NCBI GenBank assembly: GCA_038247175.1
Contig: JBBRVD010000015.1
Coordinates: 1 to 34,834, forward strand
Reading direction: 5' to 3'
DNA: 34,834 nucleotides
Source: CAISIP01 sp038247175
GTDB lineage: Bacteria; Pseudomonadota; Gammaproteobacteria; Burkholderiales; Burkholderiaceae_C
Below the pieces are notes generated by a model. The model was not told the DNA's origin. It saw only the letters and a list, made by a program, of their open reading frames with translations, and ran no database searches. Position 1 is the first letter of the stretch. The number at the start of each line of letters is the position of its first letter. The position numbers were made by a program, and so were the translations under genes. This document shows, piece by piece, positions 24,789 through 31,195 of the stretch.

Positions 24789-25595
24789 TCAGGGCTGGAC
24801 CACCTTGGCGCTGTTCGTATAATAGACCATGCTGAAGCCCAAGTTACGCCACAACGGCAAGATGTTGTTGACATAGCGGCCGAAAAAGTCGGCCACACCG
24901 GCGATCTGGGTCTGTGGCACAAAAACGATGTCCATGGGCTGCAGTGCGACGTCAGGTGGCGCGCCAGGCCGTCCATCCATCAGGGCTTTCATGTCCATCA
25001 CGATGAATTCAGGTCCGTCTGACCCCTTGTAGCGCAGGATCACGATGTTGCGCGTCTCGGCATCCCGCGTGAAGAAACCCGCACGTGAGACTGCCTGCAA
25101 GGCCGTCAGGTCAGGCAGCAGCGCCACTTCGCCCGGGCTGCGCACCTCGCCCGCGACGAAGACACGTTGCGACATCACCTGTTTGACGACGACCGTCACG
25201 CTGGGGTCGCGCAGCACCGCGCCATAACGGGTGCGCAGGTCACTCTCCAGTTCACCCGGTGCCAGTCCCGCGGCCTGGATCTCGCCCACCAGTTGCAGCG
25301 AGATCTTGCCATCCGGACGGATGACAACGCTTTCGTTCAATTCCTGGCTGTAAAAGAACTTCACATCGAAGCCGTCGCCTGGCTGCAGCAGGTAGGTCTG
25401 CCGCGTCGGCGCGGCTGGTCTCGCGATGCTGCCGTCAGTCTGGGCCGCCCCGGGTGACGCCGCCGGCCGGTCCGGCCCCACAGGGTAGGACAGGTTGACG
25501 CAGCCCGCACACAGCCAGGACAGCGCGGTGACGCATGTGGCCAGCACGGCGCTGGAGGGCGTGCGGCGGCGCTGGATCAGAGTCAGGACTTGCAT
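24789..25595 (-). CDS. Wza-type polysaccharide export lipoprotein
   Basis: A 268-aa outer-membrane polysaccharide export protein. The signal peptide ends in the lipobox LCAGC (Cys32). The poly-export domain begins at about residue 66 with TYLLQPGDGFDVKFFYSQEL and VVIRPDGKISLQLVGEIQAAG, followed by one SLBB-type domain with QRVFVAGEVRSPGEVALL and the tail LQPMDIVFVPQTQI. It is shorter than E. coli Wza and has one clear SLBB repeat, as in many exopolysaccharide loci. Its start overlaps the gmhB stop by 13 bases, so heptose enzymes and export pore share a transcript. Confidence 0.92.
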   Translation of the reverse strand: MQVLTLIQRRRTPSSAVLATCVTALSWLCAGCVNLSYPVGPDRPAASPGAAQTDGSIARPAAPTRQTYLLQPGDGFDVKFFYSQELNESVVIRPDGKISLQLVGEIQAAGLAPGELESDLRTRYGAVLRDPSVTVVVKQVMSQRVFVAGEVRSPGEVALLPDLTALQAVSRAGFFTRDAETRNIVILRYKGSDGPEFIVMDMKALMDGRPGAPPDVALQPMDIVFVPQTQIAGVADFFGRYVNNILPLWRNLGFSMVYYTNSAKVVQP

Positions 25596-26212
25596 GGTCG
25601 TTCGAGGTGTGGAAGGTGTCGGGGCGGGTGATGATCCGGCCGTGCGAGCGCCGCGGTGATCGCACGAGCGCAGGCGTGGAGGTCGTCATGGACGCCATCT
25701 GCCAATGCCTCGTCGGCCGCACGCAGCGTGTGCCCGGTGCGTACAAGCATGCAACGCCCGACACCAGCCGAGCGGCCGGCCTCGATGTCCGTGGCCTTGT
25801 CGCCAACCAGCACCGACGCCGCGAGATCGAGGTCCAGGGCCAGCGCCAGCTGTTGGACCATGCCTGGTGCTGGCTTGCGGCACTGGCACGCCAGCCGATA
25901 GGTCGCCACCTTGGCGTCAGGAAGGTGCGGGCAATGGCGTATGCCTGCCAGTCGGATGCCGGCTCGGTCGAGTTCGGCAACCATGTGACGTGTCAAGTCG
26001 GCGTAGTCGTCTTCAGTGAAATAGCCACGCGCAATGCCCGACTGGTTGGTCACCACCGTCAGCAGGTAGCCCTGCGCGGCCAACAGCCGAAGGCCGTCCA
26101 ACGCACCCGGCACGAATGCAAATTCCTCGATCCGGTGCAAGTACCCCCGCTCCGCGCAGATCACGCCATCACGGTCGAGGAACACAGCCCTGCGGCGCGC
26201 GGTGACGGTCAC
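25583..26212 (-). CDS. gmhB: D-glycero-beta-D-manno-heptose-1,7-bisphosphate 7-phosphatase
   Basis: A 209-aa HAD-superfamily phosphatase that makes D-glycero-D-manno-heptose 1-phosphate. The nucleophile motif FLDRDG (Asp13, Asp15 from the GTG start) is followed by TNQSGIARGYF, the zinc-binding set HCPHLPD with ACQCRKP, and the Mg-binding GDKATDIEAG. The GTG at 26212 overlaps the hldC stop (GTGA); upstream in-frame starts run into hldC. It is about 20 residues longer than E. coli GmhB because of a His/Pro-rich C-terminal tail. It forms an operon with hldC and the wza-like gene. Confidence 0.9.
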   Translation of the reverse strand: MTVTARRRAVFLDRDGVICAERGYLHRIEEFAFVPGALDGLRLLAAQGYLLTVVTNQSGIARGYFTEDDYADLTRHMVAELDRAGIRLAGIRHCPHLPDAKVATYRLACQCRKPAPGMVQQLALALDLDLAASVLVGDKATDIEAGRSAGVGRCMLVRTGHTLRAADEALADGVHDDLHACARAITAALARPDHHPPRHLPHLERPCKS

Positions 26213-26679
26213 GATCGGCCCCGAATCCGGGTAACCAGCGCGGTGGTGGAAAAACCATTGACGAACGGCAGTGCCAGCGCACGCCCACCCCAACTGCGGA
26301 CCACCTTGGCTTCTTCGAGTTGCTCGATGTCGTAGTCACCACCCTTCACATAGACATCTGGCTGCACCTTGCGCAGCAGCGCGACTGGTGTGGGCTCGTC
26401 GAACAAGATCACGGCGCTGACGCACTGCAGCCCCTCGAGAACGAATGCGCGGTCGTCTTGGGCATTCATCGGGCGGTCCGGACCTTTGGCAAGAGACCGC
26501 GCCGAGCTGTCGCTGTTGACCGCCACCAACAGGGCCGCACCGAGCTCACGCGCCGCAGCGAGGTATGCCACGTGGCCGCGGTGCAGGATGTCGAACACAC
26601 CGTTGGTGAAAACAAGCGGACGCGGCAGCCGCGCAATCCGGGTGTCGGCGTCGAGCCCCTGGATCATCTTTCGCTGCAT
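26209..26679 (-). CDS. hldC: D-glycero-beta-D-manno-heptose 1-phosphate adenylyltransferase (separate HldC/RfaE2)
   Basis: A 156-aa nucleotidyltransferase that makes ADP-D,D-heptose. It has the entry motif VFTNGVFDILHRGHVAYL, with the HxGH box His33-Arg-Gly-His36, then VAVNSDSSARSLKG-like residues ending in GPDRP, and VYVKGGDYD. In E. coli this activity is the C-terminal half of HldE; here it is a separate protein, with the kinase half encoded at 28379-29302. An internal ATG at 26667 is a possible start and would suit the sigma-54-like box at 26699-26713. It is the first gene of the hldC-gmhB-wza operon. Confidence 0.92.
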   Translation of the reverse strand: MQRKMIQGLDADTRIARLPRPLVFTNGVFDILHRGHVAYLAAARELGAALLVAVNSDSSARSLAKGPDRPMNAQDDRAFVLEGLQCVSAVILFDEPTPVALLRKVQPDVYVKGGDYDIEQLEEAKVVRSWGGRALALPFVNGFSTTALVTRIRGRS

Positions 26680-26698
26680 CGCTGCAGTTTAGTTCGCA

Positions 26699-26713
26699 GC
26701 GCAGGTTGTGCCA
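26699..26713 (-). promoter_or_regulatory. Possible sigma-54 promoter for hldC-gmhB-wza
   Basis: On the minus strand TGGCACAACCTGCGC keeps TGGCAC and the GG-N10-GC spacing of sigma-54 (-24/-12) promoters, but lacks the TT before the final GC. The predicted start near 26687 leaves only a few bases before the ATG at 26679, so it fits best if translation begins at the ATG at 26667. Candidate only. Confidence 0.35.
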
Positions 26714-26749
26714 GCCCTGAACGCGGGGTTGCGCACGACGAATCTTCGA

Positions 26750-26765
26750 TGGCACGATGCTCGCA
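26750..26765 (+). promoter_or_regulatory. Sigma-54 (RpoN) promoter for gmhA
   Basis: TGGCACGATGCTCGCA matches the sigma-54 consensus TGGCACG-N4-TTGCA except for one base (TCGC for TTGC), and the GG-N10-GC spacing is exact. Transcription would begin near 26776, 26 bases before the gmhA ATG at 26802. An in-frame ATG at 26757 lies inside this box, which argues against it as the start codon. RpoN control is established for polysaccharide and PEP-CTERM genes in exosortase bacteria; its use here is inferred. Confidence 0.6.
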
Positions 26766-26801
26766 CCGCTGCACATGCAGCCGCTGGTTGCAGACGCGCA
26801 C

Positions 26802-27392
26802 ATGCCATCCATCTATCTGGACAATCTCGCAGAGCACGAGCAGATGCTCTCCCAGCTCGGTCGGCTCGAACCCGCTGTGGTTGCCGCAGCAAACGTGATG
26901 GCTGGTGCACTGGCGGCTGGTGGCAAGCTCTTGTTCTGCGGCAACGGCGGGTCTGCCGCTGACTGTCAGCATCTGGCTGCCGAACTGACGGGGCGCTTTG
27001 TGCACGACAGGCGACCATTGGCTGCGCTGGCCCTCACGACAGATACGTCCGCCCTCACCTGCATCGCCAACGACTACGCATTCGATCAGGTCTTTGCCCG
27101 CCAAGTTCAGGCGCTGGGCAGACCGGGGGACGCACTGGTGGCCATTTCGACTTCAGGCAATTCGCCCAATGTGCTGGCCGCCGCCCACGCCGCATGTGCG
27201 CTGGGTATGCCCTGTGTTGGCCTGTTGGGACGTGACGGGGGCGCCTTGCGGGGCAGATGCAATCCGGCCATCATCGTCCCCAGTCAAGTGACGGCCCGCA
27301 TCCAGGAAGCACATATCCTGATCGGGCATTCGCTGTGCGGCATGGTCGAGGCCCTGCTCGGGCTTCACATGCCGCAAAGCCAGTCGACATAG
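26802..27392 (+). CDS. gmhA: Phosphoheptose isomerase (sedoheptulose 7-phosphate isomerase)
   Basis: A 196-aa SIS-domain isomerase, the usual length, which converts sedoheptulose 7-phosphate to D-glycero-D-manno-heptose 7-phosphate. It has LLFCGNGGSAADCQHLAAEL, LTCIANDYAFDQVFARQV, AISTSGNSPNVL and the C-terminal metal-site region ARIQEAHILIGHSLC. The start at 26802 was chosen because the earlier ATG at 26757 falls within a sigma-54 promoter box. It is divergent from hldC and convergent with hldD, and its last 28 bases overlap the hldD 3' end. It supplies the first step for the neighbouring hldA, gmhB, hldC and hldD. Confidence 0.93.
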   Translation: MPSIYLDNLAEHEQMLSQLGRLEPAVVAAANVMAGALAAGGKLLFCGNGGSAADCQHLAAELTGRFVHDRRPLAALALTTDTSALTCIANDYAFDQVFARQVQALGRPGDALVAISTSGNSPNVLAAAHAACALGMPCVGLLGRDGGALRGRCNPAIIVPSQVTARIQEAHILIGHSLCGMVEALLGLHMPQSQST

Positions 27393-28354
27393 GCGCTGAC
27401 GCCGCCTGCAACGTCGGTCAATGCCAAGTCGCAGCCGGCCTCGCGCAAGCGGCTCAGGTCGGCTTGGGTGTGGCACTGGTACTTGCCGACCAGAGCGTCA
27501 GGAAACGGCTTGTAGCGCACGAGGCCCTGCGCCACCAATGCAGGCAAAGCCAAGGCCGGCTCGCCTGCATGCTGGCGCAGCCTGTTGACGACGGCACAGG
27601 CCATGTCGTTGAAGCACTGCGCGCGACCGGTGCCCAGATTGAAGATGCCGCTGACCTGTGGATGCTGCAGCAACCAGAGGTTCACGGCGATCACGTCGTC
27701 CACGTAGACGAAGTCGCGTTGCTGCATGCCTGGCCCGAATCCGCCGTAGTCACCAAACAGGGTAACCATTCCATTGGACCTGTACTCGTTGACGTGGTGG
27801 AACGCCACCGATGCCATGCGCTGCTTGTGCTGCTCGCGCGGCCCATAGACATTGAAGTAGCGCAGTCCCACCACCTGTGCCGAAGCGCGCGGCAATTGAA
27901 TCCTCACGGCTTGATCGAACACCAGCTTCGACCAGCCGTAGACATTCAATGGCGACTCGTTGCGCGGCAACTCGCCAAACTGCACACCTGCGCCGTAGAC
28001 AGCCGCCGAGGATGCGTAGATCAAGGATGTGCCAGCCGCCTGGCAGGCATCCAGCAGATCCTTAGAGCAGCGGTAGTTGCTGCGCATCATGAAGCGTCCG
28101 TCGTGCTGCATGGTGTCGGAACAGGCCCCTTGGTGAAACACCACATCGAAGCGGCCAAGCGTTCCTCGGGCAAAGCGCTCGTAGAACTCTTCTTTGTCGA
28201 AGTAGTCCGAGATGCGCGCCTTCAGCAGGTTGGTGAATTTCTGGCCATCGGACAGATCATCCACCGCAACGATGTCGTCGATCCCGATGCGGTTCAACCC
28301 GTGCACCAGGTTGCTACCGATGAAGCCGGCCGCGCCGGTCACTGCTACCCGCAT
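27365..28354 (-). CDS. hldD: ADP-L-glycero-D-manno-heptose 6-epimerase
   Basis: A 329-aa extended SDR that turns ADP-D,D-heptose into ADP-L,D-heptose, the final pathway step. NAD(P) motif VTGAAGFIGSNLV (residues 5-17), then DDLSDGQKFTNL, FHQGACSDT, catalytic YGWSK (Tyr139, Lys143), and RYFNVYGPREQHKQRMASV, which are specific for RfaD/HldD. It lies 24 bases after hldA, in the same direction, and its 3' end overlaps that of gmhA by 28 bases. Family length and motifs are intact, so it should be active. Confidence 0.95.
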   Translation of the reverse strand: MRVAVTGAAGFIGSNLVHGLNRIGIDDIVAVDDLSDGQKFTNLLKARISDYFDKEEFYERFARGTLGRFDVVFHQGACSDTMQHDGRFMMRSNYRCSKDLLDACQAAGTSLIYASSAAVYGAGVQFGELPRNESPLNVYGWSKLVFDQAVRIQLPRASAQVVGLRYFNVYGPREQHKQRMASVAFHHVNEYRSNGMVTLFGDYGGFGPGMQQRDFVYVDDVIAVNLWLLQHPQVSGIFNLGTGRAQCFNDMACAVVNRLRQHAGEPALALPALVAQGLVRYKPFPDALVGKYQCHTQADLSRLREAGCDLALTDVAGGVSAYVDWLCGM

Positions 28355-28378
28355 GTCTCGCCCCTGCGCTCTCGGCGC

Positions 28379-29302
28379 TCACCCGAACAGTTCGTCGTAA
28401 GTCAGGCCCGCCGTGCCGAACCGGGACACGATCAGACCACCTGCCCGGTTCGCGATGGGCATGGCTTCACGCAGGGGCAGGCCTGCCCCCAGCATGCAGG
28501 CCAACGCGGCGATGACCGTGTCTCCGGCGCCGGTGACGTCGTAGACCTCCCGCGCGACGGCTGGCACGTGGAGGCTACCCGCTGCGTCGAACAGTGTCAT
28601 GCCCTCATCGGCCCGCGTGAGCACCAGGGCCTGCAAGCCCAACCGCTCGCGCAAGTTCTGCGCGCGTTCTGAAAGCGCCGCCTCATTGGGCCAGGCACCC
28701 ACTACCTGCGCCAATTCGGCCAGGTTGGGTGTGACGACGGTGGCGCCGGCATAGCGGCTGTAATCATCGCCCTTCGGGTCCACCAGAACGGCCTTGCCTG
28801 CGGCACGGGCCTTCCCGATCATGCTGACCACATGCGACAGCCCGCCCTTGCCATAGTCTGAGAACACGACGGCATCGTGCATGGCAATCACATCATCGAA
28901 CATCCCGAGCAAGCGTAACAGGGGGCCCTGCTGCGGCGGCGCGTCGAAGTCCAGGCGGATGAGTTGCTGGGACCGGCCGATGACACGCAACTTGACGATG
29001 GTCTGGATGGACTCGTCGCGTTCGATCAGGGCTTGGATCCCCATGGAGGCCACCAGCTCAACCAGCCGATCGCCTGCCTCATCTATGCCCACCACGCTCA
29101 TCAGCGAGGACGACGAGCCGAGCTTGGCGATGTTCATGGCCACATTGGCGGCGCCACCCAGGCGAACCTCCTCGCGGGTGACCCTGACCACCGGGACCGG
29201 GGCTTCCGGAGAGATGCGGTCCACAGCACCGAACCAATACCGGTCGAGCATGGCGTCACCGACCACCGCCACCCTTGCTGCTTCAAGCCGGTTCCGATCC
29301 AC
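28379..29302 (-). CDS. hldA: D-glycero-beta-D-manno-heptose-7-phosphate kinase (separate HldA/RfaE1)
   Basis: A 307-aa ribokinase-family (PfkB) kinase. It has VVGDAMLDRYWFGAVDRISP, GGAANVAMNIAKLG, LIRLDFD, SDYGKGGL, VDPKGDDY, TPNLAEL and the catalytic/anion-hole motif DVTGAGDTVIA. It phosphorylates heptose 7-phosphate at C1. The GTG at 29302 was chosen because AGAGG lies four bases upstream and the resulting N-terminus matches the length of the E. coli HldE kinase domain; the frame remains open to an ATG at 29413. The adenylyltransferase half is a separate gene (hldC), as in many betaproteobacteria. It is followed directly by hldD. Confidence 0.92.
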   Translation of the reverse strand: MDRNRLEAARVAVVGDAMLDRYWFGAVDRISPEAPVPVVRVTREEVRLGGAANVAMNIAKLGSSSSLMSVVGIDEAGDRLVELVASMGIQALIERDESIQTIVKLRVIGRSQQLIRLDFDAPPQQGPLLRLLGMFDDVIAMHDAVVFSDYGKGGLSHVVSMIGKARAAGKAVLVDPKGDDYSRYAGATVVTPNLAELAQVVGAWPNEAALSERAQNLRERLGLQALVLTRADEGMTLFDAAGSLHVPAVAREVYDVTGAGDTVIAALACMLGAGLPLREAMPIANRAGGLIVSRFGTAGLTYDELFG

Positions 29303-29474
29303 GTTGCCTCTATCCACCACCCTGTGGTTCAGTTGTTGGGGACTGCACTTCGGCGGCGCCAGCGCCCTTGCTCCCCGGAGTCGCCCAGCCATGCAGCCCC
29401 AAGGCAACTGCATTGGCCATCGGGAGCAACTGCCCCTTCAGGCGGCACCCGACATGGGATGCTGCCGGCGCGTT

Positions 29475-30011
29475 TCAAGTGCGACGCCGCACTCCAGCCA
29501 ATGCCAGCAGACCCATTGCCAACAAGCCATAGGTCTCGGGCTCGGGCACGGCGTTGATCTGGGTGTTCAGCAAGCCGATGTAAGCCACGGCTTGCGTCGG
29601 GTCAGCGGCAATGGGCGATGTTCCACTGAGCAGCACCCGGTAGTCGCCCGGCCCTGGCAGGGTTGCAAACACGAGCCAGCCATCTGATCCATCGACGTCG
29701 ATGACATTGGCACCGGCCAAGGCATTGTTGGAGGCATCCGCCAGAACCATTGCCGAGAACAGGAAAGACGTTCCGGCGGCGTCGCCGTTAAGATCGAAGG
29801 CACCATTCAAGAACGCGGCGGCCGCAATGCCAGAACCCGTGACGGTGAAGCTGTAGACATCGATGAACCCGCCACCATCAGCGGTGTGCGACCCAAACAA
29901 CAATTCAGACGATGGATTCGCCGTGCTGACCGTTCCACCATTGAGCGTGGCACTGAATGCCGCGGTGCTTGCCAGAAGCGCTAAGGCGGCCAATGCGTAC
30001 TTGGTTGACAC
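29475..30011 (-). CDS. PEP-CTERM sorting-domain protein (FxDxY type)
   Basis: A 178-aa secreted protein. The GTG at 30011 was chosen because GAGGAG lies seven bases upstream (30019-30024); the ATG at 30047 has no comparable site. The N-terminal signal peptide is KYALAALALLASTAAFSA. A GGGFIDVYSFTVTG segment places it in the FxDxY-type group. The C-terminus has VPEPETYG, a hydrophobic helix (LLAMGLLALAG) and RRRT, the tripartite signal recognised by exosortase (XrtA/EpsH). The body is low in charge and Ala/Gly/Ser-rich with no catalytic motif. Exosortase substrates are typically surface proteins associated with exopolysaccharide. No exosortase gene is present in the window. Confidence 0.88.
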   Translation of the reverse strand: MSTKYALAALALLASTAAFSATLNGGTVSTANPSSELLFGSHTADGGGFIDVYSFTVTGSGIAAAAFLNGAFDLNGDAAGTSFLFSAMVLADASNNALAGANVIDVDGSDGWLVFATLPGPGDYRVLLSGTSPIAADPTQAVAYIGLLNTQINAVPEPETYGLLAMGLLALAGVRRRT

Positions 30012-30139
30012 TGCGTGACTCCTCGATTGCGGCAGGACCGACGACATTGGCGGCCTTCACCGAACTTATGCCTTGGACGCTACACCCAATCTCAGCGGGC
30101 GAATACCCTGATTCTTGGGGGGTCAGGATGCTTCAGGAG

Positions 30140-30156
30140 CGGCACGAAATAAGCCA
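30140..30156. promoter_or_regulatory. Symmetrical sigma-54-like box between the PEP-CTERM and FkbM genes
   Basis: CGGCACGAAATAAGCC (plus) has GG-N10-GC spacing, and the minus strand over 30142-30156 reads TGGCTTATTTCGTGC with the same spacing. It could serve the FkbM gene (77 bases upstream of its start) or the PEP-CTERM gene. Only part of the consensus is kept on each strand, so it is a weak candidate. The rest of 30012-30216 shows no gene. Confidence 0.28.
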
Positions 30157-30216
30157 TCGGTGGCAGACACTGGTTCAGAATTCCTTGGGCGGTGCAGTCA
30201 ACCAGGAACCCGAAAG

Positions 30217-31170
30217 ATGATGGACATCAAGACCTCTTCGGTCAATTCTTCGCCAGGGACGCCCGCGCCGCCCGCAAGCCGCATTGCAGGCTCCGTGATG
30301 GACCGGATGCTCCGGTGGATGGGGCATCAACGCTGGATCCGCTATGGCGTACGCGAGCGGATATTGCGCGCACTGCGTCATCCAGAACATTGCGGCGCAA
30401 CCACGTTCGAGGTTCCGTTTGTGGGCTATGCCTATCCCGGGCAGAAGGATCGCTGGATCGACTGGATCGTCTACTTCTACGGTGCCTACGAACAAGACGA
30501 ACTCGAAACCATGCGCCGCCTGATGGCCGATCGACCTGCGGTGGCGCTGGACATTGGTGCCAATGTGGGGCACCACAGCCTGTACATGGCCTCGTTCTGC
30601 GCGCAGGTGCATGCGTTCGAACCGTACGAGAAGGTGGCCAGTGCCATTGACGACAAGATTCGGCGCAACAGCCTGCAACACGTGCATGTGCACCGCGTCG
30701 GCCTGTCTGACCAAGAACGGGTGCTGGACTTCTACGCCCCCCAGGGCGTCAACACCGGAACGGGAACCTTCGTGGCGACGCACGAGGCGCAGAACAACAG
30801 CCTGGTCGGGCAACTGCGTGTCGTGAAGGCAGACGACTACCTCGCCTCTCTCCAGCTGCAGCGTGTCGATCTGATCAAGATCGACGTCGAGGGCTTTGAA
30901 CTCAGCGTGTTGCGCGGTTTGCCTGAAACGCTGCGCCGCCATCGACCCGTAGTGATGCTGGAGTTGTCGGACGACGCCCGCAGGTCCCTTCCATCATTGG
31001 CGGCATTGATGGCCCTTTTTCCGACAGGTTACCGGGCCGAAGTGGTGCAAAGCCGGCAGGCACGTTGGGTGCTGTTCGGCCGCACTGGGTGCACGTTGCA
31101 GCCTTTGCAATGGCACCATCGAGCCTTGCCCGGCGGTTACATGAACCTGCTTTTGAGGCCCGGCGCCTGA
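30217..31170 (+). CDS. FkbM-family methyltransferase
   Basis: A 317-aa SAM-dependent O-methyltransferase. The SAM-binding motif ALDIGANVGHHSLYMA (near residue 109) is followed by HAFEPYEKVA and the family's IKIDVEGFELSVLRGL (about 218-233). An N-terminal extension of about 100 residues precedes the catalytic domain. ATG codons at 30217 and 30220 are both possible. FkbM-type enzymes methylate hydroxyls on sugars or polyketides, so a role in capping or decorating the polysaccharide is likely (inference). The 711-aa propeller gene begins 25 bases downstream in the same direction and probably shares the transcript. Confidence 0.87.
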   Translation: MMDIKTSSVNSSPGTPAPPASRIAGSVMDRMLRWMGHQRWIRYGVRERILRALRHPEHCGATTFEVPFVGYAYPGQKDRWIDWIVYFYGAYEQDELETMRRLMADRPAVALDIGANVGHHSLYMASFCAQVHAFEPYEKVASAIDDKIRRNSLQHVHVHRVGLSDQERVLDFYAPQGVNTGTGTFVATHEAQNNSLVGQLRVVKADDYLASLQLQRVDLIKIDVEGFELSVLRGLPETLRRHRPVVMLELSDDARRSLPSLAALMALFPTGYRAEVVQSRQARWVLFGRTGCTLQPLQWHHRALPGGYMNLLLRPGA

Positions 31171-31195
31171 AGCGCCTCCTGCAGAGGGCTCTGCC

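Noticed and set aside
26757..26801. Upstream ATG as the gmhA start
   Set aside because: It lies within the sigma-54 box at 26750-26765, and the added 15 residues do not match the family N-terminus.
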